Shown here in pieces: positions 57,201 to 64,000 of a stretch of DNA of 64,000 nt. Source of the stretch: JANNUT01 sp046331425 (GTDB taxonomy: Bacteria > Acidobacteriota > Polarisedimenticolia > J045); the NCBI GenBank assembly GCA_046331425.1, contig JAXLQU010000002.1:186001-250000 (forward strand), in the 5' to 3' direction. The position numbers were made by a program, and so were the translations under genes. Numbering within the stretch: position 1 is the stretch's first letter; each line of letters opens with the position of its first letter. The notes beneath the pieces were generated by a model. It was not told the DNA's origin. It searched no databases and saw nothing but the letters and a program-made list of their open reading frames with translations.

Positions 57201-58068
57201 GCCATTGGCCATCGGTGCCGCGAATCATCAATCCACCGGTCCAGCTGACTCCGATGATCTCGCCGTGAGGCAACAGTGCAGCCGAATGCAATGGTCCATC
57301 GATAGCAGGAAGCTCAACGGCGGCGATGCCGCTGATGTCGACGGAAAGCGCGACAAGCACTTGTCGCGCGGGTGACGGAAGAAACAGAATCCTGTGTGGT
57401 GACGCGACGGCGGACGCCAATAGTGTTCCCTGCGGCATCGTCGATGGGTATGGAATCGATTGCCACCGGGCATCGCGCCAAACCATGAGTGCATGGTCGG
57501 TCGAGATCCAGAGTTCGTTTTTTGGTCCGCACGCGGCAGCGTGGATCGTCTTGTGCGGCCCTGGTCCGATCGGCTCCAGATGATCGTGGCTCCAGACTTC
57601 CAACGACTCGGAGCGGACGGCGTAGCGTGTTCCGTCGGGGCACGATGCCGGTTTGCGCCAAGGCACGCTGTTGGCGACGACGTGAGGCTTCCCGCCGTCG
57701 CGGTGGAGCAGCGTTACGTTGCTGCTGTAGAGCAGCGCACCCTCGGGGATCAACTGTGCCGCGCCGTCTCCCTGATCGAGGCTGAGTGTTGCGTCTGGCC
57801 ACGGTCGCCAGAAATAGCCGTCGTAGGTTCCGACCCACTCGTTGGACGACAAGAAGATGCCGCCATCCGGCAGCGGTACCAAGGCGCCGTCACTCAGAAT
57901 CGGCACCGGAGCGGCCAACTCACGCCAGCGCCAATCCTCGTTCAATCGCTCTGCGATCGAGGGCCTGTACGTAAGGAACCTTGCTGCTTCCGGCGCAGCC
58001 CACGCACCAGCGGCGACCGATCCGCAGCAGAGTGCGATCTGGATGAGCGTGGAGTTTGGCCTCGGCAT
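54220..58068 (-). CDS. hybrid histidine kinase with beta-propeller sensor domain
   Basis: The 1282-residue protein has a signal peptide and a large periplasmic beta-propeller (two-component regulator-propeller type, WLGSTKSG-like blades to about residue 690). It continues with a Y_Y_Y-type domain, one transmembrane helix (PAFVGAAGVALMATLLLA), a PAS domain (residues 820-930), the histidine box AGGIAHDFNNLLVV, an HATPase domain (GRGLGLAAVLGIIRWH) and a receiver domain with VVDITMPEMDG. The start at 58068 has GAGAGG upstream. It lies 88 bases after paaD, transcribed in the same direction, so it may sense a substrate or product of phenylacetate use. Confidence 0.93.
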   Translation of the reverse strand: MPRPNSTLIQIALCCGSVAAGAWAAPEAARFLTYRPSIAERLNEDWRWRELAAPVPILSDGALVPLPDGGIFLSSNEWVGTYDGYFWRPWPDATLSLDQGDGAAQLIPEGALLYSSNVTLLHRDGGKPHVVANSVPWRKPASCPDGTRYAVRSESLEVWSHDHLEPIGPGPHKTIHAAACGPKNELWISTDHALMVWRDARWQSIPYPSTMPQGTLLASAVASPHRILFLPSPARQVLVALSVDISGIAAVELPAIDGPLHSAALLPHGEIIGVSWTGGLMIRGTDGQWLVVEPSLLERDSVLDLTLTTDERLIVHTVGGRLLSCDLGSNRWQHLSFRHPVLGDAINGIWPARSGGIWIASRSGLIRWREGATRVRFDRVLGVPLDLVTGLLEDDDGSLWVGSGSAFTGVLRLKDGVWERFANPTEVGSLFVHAIRKAPNGSIWFLGFQGGEGQLPQGGVWILDHGRWQPLRDGDRVLNARCYDVVFGADNEPILATRRGLLRRHAGRLEALDEPPQTWFSAFRRSDGTLWFGRGMRARGIRTIPESVALQPSVDAVSSSFAGAFAETPDRRLWFGSLSGLSMFDGTSLHRPSLEPGLESLQIWPVAAAAPEDGGGLWLGSTKSGLYHYSPDDHTAPRTQRVELARANEDGDVRITWEARDAWNVTPPNLLRYRVELDGNPQPGASNTPALELSQMSAGRHLVAIRSVDLSGNDEASPISFEFNVPLPVWRRPAFVGAAGVALMATLLLAATQRQRAKERRSERESHHRALSASEQHFRSLVEQAEIVLIRSDEDGKLRYVSPQIETITGRKAGEFVRRRRLFHHLVHVEDRPQLSWLANARSQRSARTVHADLRVRTAGDTWRRVLVRQSPWIGEDGVIRGFDAVLLDITERRGLEQALTRATKLESLGVMAGGIAHDFNNLLVVIMGNADLARGSIRRGDTPFAELDAIGLAAERAAEVCRQMLTFTGRSPGVRRAVDAVAVIREVNELMRAAVPHSIGLQLDLPNQPLSVMGDATQLNQVVMNLVLNAAEACEGRPGTIRIAARLTTLGSDELAAATLGNGCAPGAFVEIAVADDGQGMDEATQHRIFDPFFSTKFTGRGLGLAAVLGIIRWHQGCISVNSRVGFGTSMHLFLPFAVTSLDRVANVLGADQSGSGTVLVVDDEPLVLETVTSLLRTAGFKPMPTVSASHALEWLAQRTEKPVAAVVDITMPEMDGRELAKAIHRLMPGLPILLLSGYAPDQVAPQSPAQGPMRFLQKPFRREALLDTLLRMLAQDARRG

Positions 58069-58156
58069 CGATCCTCTCGTACAACCACGAGGAGGATACG
58101 ACGACCTACCGTGGCCGGCACGGCACGAGAGCGAGGTCTCCGCTTCGGCATCGCTG

Positions 58157-58651
58157 CTAGAGCGCTTTGAAACCCTCGAACGGCTGCTCGCAGCCCAGAC
58201 AATAGTGCAGCGACTTGCACGCCGTGCTGCCGAACTCGCTGCGCAACTCGGTCCGACGCGATCCACAGAACGGGCAACTGATGCTGAGCTTGAGTGAGTT
58301 CAAAGGAAACGGCGTTTCGTGACGCGGCGCCTGTCCTGGAGGCGCGATCCCGTAGGCACGCAACTTCTCCTTACCCTCAGGACTCATCCAATCGGTGGTC
58401 CATGCCTCACGAAACACGGTGTTGACCCGCGCCTGCATGAACCCGTGCCGCGCCAGAACATCGACAATCCCGGACTCGATTTCGCGCATCGCTGGGCACC
58501 CAGAGTAGGTCGGCGTGATGTCTACCTCGACCTGCGATCCGGTGATGCGGACATCGCGCACGATTCCCATGTCGAGGATCGTGAGTGCCGGGATCTCGGG
58601 GTCGAGAACCTCGCGCAGCAGGTCCCTGACGTGCGCGGCTGAAGCGGTCAC
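58157..58651 (-). CDS. paaD: phenylacetate-CoA oxygenase assembly protein PaaD
   Basis: The 164-residue PaaD has an N-terminal MIP18/DUF59-type domain (LDPEIPALTILDMGIVRDV, TPTYSGCPAM, about residues 15-55), a helical segment, and a C-terminal zinc-ribbon part with CPFCGSRRTELRSEFGSTACKS and CLGCEQP. It helps mature the iron centre of the epoxidase. The GTG at 58651 overlaps the paaC stop (GTGA). Translation further upstream, antisense to none of it, is not credible. Confidence 0.93.
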   Translation of the reverse strand: MTASAAHVRDLLREVLDPEIPALTILDMGIVRDVRITGSQVEVDITPTYSGCPAMREIESGIVDVLARHGFMQARVNTVFREAWTTDWMSPEGKEKLRAYGIAPPGQAPRHETPFPLNSLKLSISCPFCGSRRTELRSEFGSTACKSLHYCLGCEQPFEGFKAL

Positions 58652-59409
58652 CAGGCAGCCCCTGGATGCGTGCGTTGCAGCACCTGCATTTCGGCCAACA
58701 TGTGACCGAGGTGTTCGGTATGCAGTCCGCGCCGGCTGCCCCGCGACATGTAGCAATCGTCGCTCGGGACGGGGAGTGTGGCGCGCGTCAACAACTCTTC
58801 GACGAGCTTGCGCCACGGCCCCTGGAGCGTGCCGAGATCGGGGGCGATACCGGCCCCGATCAGCGCGAGATCGACCTCATCGTTCTCGAACATCTCCGCT
58901 GTGAATCCCCACAGCGCGTCGAACCCCGCGGCAACACGTCGATGGCTTTCCGCGGTGCCATCTCCCAATCGCAACACCCATTCGCCGCTGTGGCGCAGGT
59001 GATAGCGCGCTTCTTTGAACGCTTTGGCGGCGATACCGGCGAGGGCCTCATGTTTGCTGGCGATCAGCCGCTCGAGCAGCAGCACGTCGAATGCAGAAAA
59101 CAGAAACTGACGCGCGATCGTCTTTCCGAAGTCGCCGTTGGGTTGTTCGACCAATTGCAGATTTCGAAACTCCAGGGCATCGCGCAAAAACGCCAACGCG
59201 TCGGCATCGCGACCGGCGCCTTCGACCTGACCGGCCAGCCCCAAGAAGCCGTTGGCCTGACCAACCAAGTCGAGCGCGAGATTGGATAGCGCGATGTCTT
59301 CTTCCAGAATTGGGCCGTGGCCGCACCATTCCGAAAGGCGATGCCCCAACACCAAGCGGTCATCACCCAACCGCAACAAGTACTCGAATAGAGCAGGTGC
59401 GGTCTCCAC
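58648..59409 (-). CDS. paaC: phenylacetate-CoA oxygenase subunit PaaC
   Basis: The 253-residue PaaC is the structural ferritin-like partner of PaaA, with no complete diiron site expected. Seen are ALFEYLLRLGDDRLVLGHRLSEW (residues 6-28), LEEDIALSNLALDLVGQA and KHEALAGIAAKAFKEARYHLRHSGEW. Its GTG start abuts the paaB TAG. Length is usual for the family, and it overlaps paaD. Confidence 0.95.
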   Translation of the reverse strand: METAPALFEYLLRLGDDRLVLGHRLSEWCGHGPILEEDIALSNLALDLVGQANGFLGLAGQVEGAGRDADALAFLRDALEFRNLQLVEQPNGDFGKTIARQFLFSAFDVLLLERLIASKHEALAGIAAKAFKEARYHLRHSGEWVLRLGDGTAESHRRVAAGFDALWGFTAEMFENDEVDLALIGAGIAPDLGTLQGPWRKLVEELLTRATLPVPSDDCYMSRGSRRGLHTEHLGHMLAEMQVLQRTHPGAAW

Positions 59410-59709
59410 CTAGTACTCCAGCTTCTCGGCGAATTTCTTGAGCGCGCGGGGAACCTCATAAAAACTCGGATGGCGATACAACTTCTCGTCCGCGGGATCG
59501 AAGAACGGTCCGCTATCGGACGGCTTGGTGGCCGCGAATGCCGAGGCCGGAGCGACCCAAATCGAGAGCGCAGGGCCACGCCGCGCGTACACGTCGCGCG
59601 CATTTTGCAGCGCCAGCTCGGCATCGGGGGCATGCACGCTGCCGGCGTGGAGGTGTGCGCCGCCATGCGTTTCTTGAACGAATACCTCCCACAGCGGCCA
59701 GTCGTTCAT
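59410..59709 (-). CDS. paaB: phenylacetate-CoA oxygenase subunit PaaB
   Basis: PaaB is the small accessory subunit of the phenylacetyl-CoA epoxidase. The 99-residue product begins MNDWPLWEVFVQETHGGAHLHAGSVHAPD and ends FYEVPRALKKFAEKLEY, as in the family. Its ATG overlaps the stop of paaA by four bases. Longer frames upstream overlap paaA and are not used. Confidence 0.95.
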   Translation of the reverse strand: MNDWPLWEVFVQETHGGAHLHAGSVHAPDAELALQNARDVYARRGPALSIWVAPASAFAATKPSDSGPFFDPADEKLYRHPSFYEVPRALKKFAEKLEY

Positions 59710-60641
59710 GCGACATCTTCCTTGTTGTGCTTGAGCGCGTAGGCAGCCGCAGCCTCGCGCACCCACGCACCTTCTTCCCATGCCTGCCGCCGCGCGTTCA
59801 ACCGTTCGGCGTTGCATGGGCCGCGTCCGTTGATCACGTTCTTGAACTCATTCCAGTCCGGTTCGCCGTGTTCCCAGTGTCCGGTTGCCTTGTCGAAGTG
59901 CAGCTTCGGGTCGGGGAAAGTGAGGCCAATCGCCAAGCCCTGCGGGATGGTGATGTCGATGAAGCGCTGACGCAGTTCGTCGTTGCTCTTGAGCTTGACC
60001 TTCCAGCGCAACAACTCGCCGCTATTGGGCGAGTTTTTGTCCGAGGGTCCAAACATCATCAGCGCCGGCCACCAGAACCGATCGAGCGCGTTCTGCGCCA
60101 TCGCTTTTTGCGCCGGTGTGCCGGCACACAGAGTCGCTACGATTTCATAACCCTGTTTCTTGTGGAAGTTCTCCTCACGGCAGATTCGCAACATGGCCCG
60201 CGAGTAGGGGCCGTAACTGCACTTGGCAAGTTGTGTCTGATTGACGATCGCGGCGCCATCGACGATCCAACCGATCACACCGATGTCGGCCCACGTGAGC
60301 GTGGGGTAGTTGAAGATGTTCGAATACTTGGCCGTGCCTTCGTGCAACTGAGCGACCAACTCGTCACGACTGGTGCCCAACGTTTCGGTCGCTGAGTAGA
60401 TGTAGAGCCCATGACCGGCCTCGTCCTGAACTTTGGCCAAGAGCGCAAGTTTTCGGCGCAGGTTCGGCGCCCGGGTGATCCAGTTTCCCTCGGGCAGCAT
60501 CCCCACCACTTCCGAGTGAGCGTGCTGAGACATCATTCGAACCAACTGTTTGCGATACCGCTCGGGCATCTCGTCCTTGGGCTCGATCACCTCGCCGGCG
60601 GCGATGCGGGCTTCGAATCTGGACAGGTCTTCGGATTGCAT
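59706..60641 (-). CDS. paaA: phenylacetate-CoA oxygenase catalytic subunit PaaA
   Basis: PaaA is the diiron catalytic subunit that epoxidises phenylacetyl-CoA. The 311-residue protein has the ferritin-like ligands in VQDEAGHGLYIYSATE (near residue 72) and CREENFHKKQGYEI (near 158), plus RFWWPALMMFGPSDKNSP and the C-terminal ARRQAWEEGAWVREAAAAYA. The ATG at 60641 has AGGAGAG upstream. It heads paaABCD; a paaE reductase gene does not follow. Confidence 0.96.
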   Translation of the reverse strand: MQSEDLSRFEARIAAGEVIEPKDEMPERYRKQLVRMMSQHAHSEVVGMLPEGNWITRAPNLRRKLALLAKVQDEAGHGLYIYSATETLGTSRDELVAQLHEGTAKYSNIFNYPTLTWADIGVIGWIVDGAAIVNQTQLAKCSYGPYSRAMLRICREENFHKKQGYEIVATLCAGTPAQKAMAQNALDRFWWPALMMFGPSDKNSPNSGELLRWKVKLKSNDELRQRFIDITIPQGLAIGLTFPDPKLHFDKATGHWEHGEPDWNEFKNVINGRGPCNAERLNARRQAWEEGAWVREAAAAYALKHNKEDVA

Positions 60642-60787
60642 CCTTCTCTCCTGTTGCTCCCAGCGCAGGAGTATACGGGCGGCCTTCCGGTCGCCGCGAG
60701 ACACCGGTCAAATCGTATCCCGGCCAACCTGTGGCAATGGAGTGTGGGCAGAGTGAGCTGGACGGCGCGTGGCGATCCCCGGGACCG

Positions 60788-62821
60788 CTATCTGGACGAA
60801 GAGTCCAGCAGCGCGCGAACAGCGCTGATCAACTGCACCGCCGTGAACGGCTTGGAGATCAGCGGCGACCCGGACGTCTCACCGTGAGCGGGGTCCTCGG
60901 GTGCGTAACCGGACATGAACAGGACCTTGACCTCAGGACGTTGCTCACGCAGTTGGCTGACGAGCGACTTGCCGCCGAGCCGTGGCATCACCACATCGGT
61001 CAGGACCACATCGATCGTGCCCGGATGTCGGCTCGCCAACGCGAGCGCCTCGCGGCCGTCGGCCGCCGGAAGCACCTGAAGGCCAGCGGAATGCAACACG
61101 CTGACGGCGAACTCGCGGACCATCGGCTCGTCCTCGGCGAGCAGCACCGTTGCCGGCCGTAGGCCGGCCTGCAACGAGTCGACGTGCGGCTCCGGCTTTT
61201 CCACGGCAGCCTTCGCGTTCGCATGAGGGAACGAAATATGGAACGCCGTACCACGACCGCGTGAACTCTCGACCTCGATGCTCCCTCCGGTTTGCTTGAC
61301 GATGCCGTAGCACGTGGCCAGGCCCAAGCCGGTGCCGCGGCCGACCTCCTTGGTGGTGAAGAACGGCTCGAACAGGTGCGCCAACGTGTCTGGATCGATG
61401 CCGACGCCGGAGTCGCGCACCGTCAGCGTCACGGAGTCGGGCATCTGTGCGCGCACCCGCGCCGTCACGATCTCGAGCCGGCCACCGTCCGGCATCGCGT
61501 CTCGTGCATTGAGCGCCAGGTTCACCAAGATCTGCTGAAGTTGAACCGGATCGGCCTCGATCATCGGTTCACTCCCGTTGTGCGCAATCACGAGCTCGAT
61601 ATGTTCGCCGATCAAGCGGCGTAGCATCGGCTCGGTATCGTCGACGATCGTTTGCAGATCAACGACGCGCCGCTCGATTCGCTGCTTGCGCGCGAACGCC
61701 AGCAACTGCGAGGTGAGCGTGGCGGCGCGCTCGGCCGCTTTGCGAATGCTCTCCAACGCACGCGCCGTTTCGCTGTTGGGAATCTGGCGCAATGTTGCCG
61801 CTTCGGCAGCGCCGATGATCACGGTGAGCAGGTTGTTGAAATCGTGGGCTACGCCACCGGCCAAGCGACCGATACTCTCGATCTTCTGCGCCTGTAGCAG
61901 TTCTTGATCGAGATGTTTGCGCTCGGTGATATCGATGACGTACCCATCCATCTCAACCGTGGCTCCGTCTTCGGAGTACGCCACCACCGTGCGATCGTAA
62001 AGCCAAGCCCAATCTCCCGACGCTTTGCGAAGCCGATAGTCCTGCTCGAAAGCGATCGTTCGCTTTCTCAAGTGCGCGGCGACCTCACTCCGGACCCGCT
62101 CCCGATCATCCGGGTGGATCAACTCATAGAAGTCGAGTTGATGCGACGTGAAATCCTCGGGCGAGTAGCCGAACTGCCTGATGTTCGGCGAGACGTAGAG
62201 CGGCGGACGTCCCGGCACCAGACTCCAGCGGCACATCACGACCGGTCCAGAGTTGAACAGCGTTCGCTCGCGCTGAAGTTCTGCGTCGCTCCGGCAGCGC
62301 CGGACGGCGATCGCCACCAGGTCGGCAATGTTCCGCGCGAGCGGGAGTTCGTCACCGACAGGATCACCCGGCACGTCGCCATAGATCATGAATTTTCCCA
62401 GCACTCGCTGCCCACCAAGCAATGGGATGAAACTCACCGCACGAATTCGTTCGGCGGCGAAGGTTGCATGCAGTTCCTCCGAAGACCGATCGAGCAGCAC
62501 GTCAGGCACGACGATCGGCACCGCATCGATATCCTCCGGCCGCCAAGGGGTGTGACCGGTGACCGCGTTGCGATACTCCTCGGAGAGCCCGTGCCATGCC
62601 TTGAAACGGATGACGCCGTCCGGGTCGAACAGCAGGATCGAGGCCCGCCGACCTGGCAGCGCTTCGATCAGCATTTCGATCGCAGCGCTACAGACCTCGT
62701 TTTCCGAAGTCGCTTGAGCGACGGCACGCGTGAGGCGAAACACACCGCCGAGCCGATCGTAACGGCTCTGGAGCGCATCCAATGTGGCGCTTACTATTTC
62801 CTTCGACTTCTTCTGATCCAT
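60788..62821 (-). CDS. hybrid histidine kinase with GAF and PAS domains
   Basis: The 677-residue cytoplasmic kinase has a GAF-like domain (about 25-185), a PAS domain with PAC-like QDYRLRKASGDWAWLYD (about 195-315), the histidine box AGGVAHDFNNLLTVII near 328, an HATPase domain (NLALNARDAM, GTGLGLATCYGIVKQTGG), and a receiver domain with phospho-aspartate in VVLTDVVMPRLGG. No membrane helix. It lies 146 bases upstream of paaA on the same strand, and could be the regulator of that operon. Confidence 0.93.
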   Translation of the reverse strand: MDQKKSKEIVSATLDALQSRYDRLGGVFRLTRAVAQATSENEVCSAAIEMLIEALPGRRASILLFDPDGVIRFKAWHGLSEEYRNAVTGHTPWRPEDIDAVPIVVPDVLLDRSSEELHATFAAERIRAVSFIPLLGGQRVLGKFMIYGDVPGDPVGDELPLARNIADLVAIAVRRCRSDAELQRERTLFNSGPVVMCRWSLVPGRPPLYVSPNIRQFGYSPEDFTSHQLDFYELIHPDDRERVRSEVAAHLRKRTIAFEQDYRLRKASGDWAWLYDRTVVAYSEDGATVEMDGYVIDITERKHLDQELLQAQKIESIGRLAGGVAHDFNNLLTVIIGAAEAATLRQIPNSETARALESIRKAAERAATLTSQLLAFARKQRIERRVVDLQTIVDDTEPMLRRLIGEHIELVIAHNGSEPMIEADPVQLQQILVNLALNARDAMPDGGRLEIVTARVRAQMPDSVTLTVRDSGVGIDPDTLAHLFEPFFTTKEVGRGTGLGLATCYGIVKQTGGSIEVESSRGRGTAFHISFPHANAKAAVEKPEPHVDSLQAGLRPATVLLAEDEPMVREFAVSVLHSAGLQVLPAADGREALALASRHPGTIDVVLTDVVMPRLGGKSLVSQLREQRPEVKVLFMSGYAPEDPAHGETSGSPLISKPFTAVQLISAVRALLDSSSR

Positions 62822-62953
62822 TCGACGTCGCCTTACCTTGCACAGTCTAGGACGATCGAGCGCAAGCCGAGCAACCCGAACACACCTAAAAGCAGAAATA
62901 GTGTGTGGTATAAGCGCCCGCCAGGGCGGTTTGCCCGCGACATCGGAGAGACC

Positions 62954-64000
62954 ATGGCCGTCAAGCCGCGAGAGTCGATCGCCGAGTTCACGCTCAAGGC
63001 GGTGATTGCAGGAGTGGTGCTGGGAGTGGTGTTCGGCGCCGCCAACGCCTACATCGGGCTGCGCGTCGGGTTCACGATCGCCGCCTCCATACCCGCGGCC
63101 GTGATGACCGTCGCCCTGCTCCGGCGCTCTGGCGTCACGATTTTGGAAGCGAACCTCTCACAGACCATCGGCTCGGCCTCCACATCGCTCGCGACCGGGA
63201 CGATCTTCACGATTCCAGCTCTGTTTCTATGGGGAATGGCACCGCCCTACTGGCAAGTCGTGGTGCTGTGCTTCCTCGGCGGAGTGTTGGGATTGGCGGC
63301 GATGATCCCGCTGCGGCGCTTGCTGATCGTGAAAGCTCACGACGAGCTGCCGTATCCCGAGGGCGCGGCGTGCGCCACCGTGCTCGAAGCGACCACCACA
63401 ACGTCGGCAGGCGCTGCGTGGATTTTCTACGGAATGGCGGTAGGTGCCGCGATCAAGCTGCTCCTCGGCGGCGTGATGCTGATGCCCAACGAGCTGGCCA
63501 GTGCGCTGCCGTGGCTCCCCAAGGCCGAACTTGCGATCGAGATCGCCCCGGCACTGATCGGTGTCGGCTTCGTGCTCGGCTATCGGCAATCGGCAGTCTG
63601 TGTGGCTGGCGGAATCGTGAGTTCGTTGGCTTTGATTCCACTGATCGCATGGTTGGGTAGCAAACTCAGCACGCCGTTGTTCCCGGAGACACAAGTGCTG
63701 ATCTCCGATATGAACGCAGGACAGATCTGGTCACGGTATGTGCGCTACATCGGGGCCGGTGCCGTGGCGACGGCTGGAATCCTCACCGTACTGCGCAATC
63801 TGCCGACGATGCTCGGCGCGTTCGGCGCGGTCGCGAAAGGGTTGCGCGGCGACGGCGGCAGCCGTGCGGTCGACGAGAAAGACCGTGATCTGCCGGGATG
63901 GTTTGTGATCGGCGGCATCGTGTTCGTGGTTGCCGTGGCCGGACTTGTGCCGGGGGTGTTTGCCGGAGAGATGGGGCCGTTTCCGCGCGCTGTCTGCGCG
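62954..64000 (+). CDS. OPT-family oligopeptide transporter (N-terminal part)
   Basis: The frame is open from ATG 62954 (GGAGAG upstream) to the edge of the window, with at least 349 residues. It starts AEFTLKAVIAGVVLGVVFGAANAYIGL, continues with several transmembrane helices and contains VKAHDELPYPEGAACATVLEA near residue 120 (the HDELPYPEG motif of prokaryotic OPT proteins). OPT transporters take up oligopeptides or metal-chelate compounds. The gene is cut at 64000, so its C-terminal half is unseen. Confidence 0.93.
   Translation, partial: MAVKPRESIAEFTLKAVIAGVVLGVVFGAANAYIGLRVGFTIAASIPAAVMTVALLRRSGVTILEANLSQTIGSASTSLATGTIFTIPALFLWGMAPPYWQVVVLCFLGGVLGLAAMIPLRRLLIVKAHDELPYPEGAACATVLEATTTTSAGAAWIFYGMAVGAAIKLLLGGVMLMPNELASALPWLPKAELAIEIAPALIGVGFVLGYRQSAVCVAGGIVSSLALIPLIAWLGSKLSTPLFPETQVLISDMNAGQIWSRYVRYIGAGAVATAGILTVLRNLPTMLGAFGAVAKGLRGDGGSRAVDEKDRDLPGWFVIGGIVFVVAVAGLVPGVFAGEMGPFPRAVCA

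Noticed and set aside
1..64000. CRISPR arrays, tRNA or rRNA genes, prophage or insertion-sequence genes
   Set aside because: No regularly spaced direct repeats, tRNA-like TPsiC/acceptor pairs, transposase or integrase sequences were visible on either strand.

Overview
This is a high-GC Gram-negative bacterial chromosome segment. Lipoprotein and Sec signal peptides, a TonB-dependent receptor, an outer-membrane barrel, a DsbD-type protein and a lipoprotein MsrA all imply an outer membrane and periplasm. The content is metabolic and regulatory with many large secreted repeat proteins (M36 peptidase with FN3 domains, FN3/IPT/Big_5 proteins, a beta-helix protein with a MopE-like metal-binding repeat). 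This fits a free-living aerobic heterotroph such as a myxobacterial, acidobacterial or proteobacterial lineage, but I cannot place it more precisely. No tRNA, rRNA, CRISPR array, transposase or integrase is visible.

Layout. 0-10 kb: end of an unknown gene, a GNAT protein, an AlkX/YcaQ glycosylase, a large M36 metallopeptidase broken by two single-base shifts, PdxH, a YgiD-like dioxygenase and an NmrA-type reductase. 10-13.5 kb: a tight operon of acyl carrier protein, acyl-activating ligase, NadE-type ammonia ligase and a lipoprotein. 13.5-20 kb: a secreted NTF2-truncated-globin fusion, an HDOD protein, an ABC permease/ATPase pair, a LOG-family enzyme, phosphomannomutase and a mannose-6-phosphate-isomerase-type cupin. 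20-27 kb: an apparent operon of three secreted FN3/Ig-like proteins (the last ending in dockerin-like repeats) followed by an NtrB/NtrC-type two-component pair. 27-31.5 kb: small unrelated genes, a DMT transporter and a TrkA-gated channel. 31.6-39.7 kb: phenylacetate genes paaZ, paaY, paaJ, paaI, paaH and paaG, with msrA and a frameshifted GST inserted. 39.7-43 kb: fused E1 and E2 of a 2-oxoacid dehydrogenase. 43-46.7 kb: a Zn/Mn uptake operon without its ATPase. 46.9-54 kb: beta-helix protein, TonB receptor and frameshifted DsbD. 54-63 kb: paaABCD bracketed by two hybrid histidine kinases. The right edge is cut inside an OPT-family transporter.

How the genes work together. The two paa clusters give the ring-epoxidase core (PaaABC with PaaD), the isomerase PaaG, ring-opening PaaZ, and beta-oxidation PaaH/PaaJ with PaaI/PaaY. 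PaaK, PaaE and PaaF are not in the window. The ACP-ligase-NadE cassette looks like a self-contained route for activating and perhaps amidating a carboxylic acid. Three copies of a 106-113 bp inverted-repeat element, with conserved arms and unrelated loops, sit immediately after stop codons of plus-strand genes and are the clearest unexplained repeat family. Three genes carry four single-base shifts, which points to assembly indels or recent gene decay.
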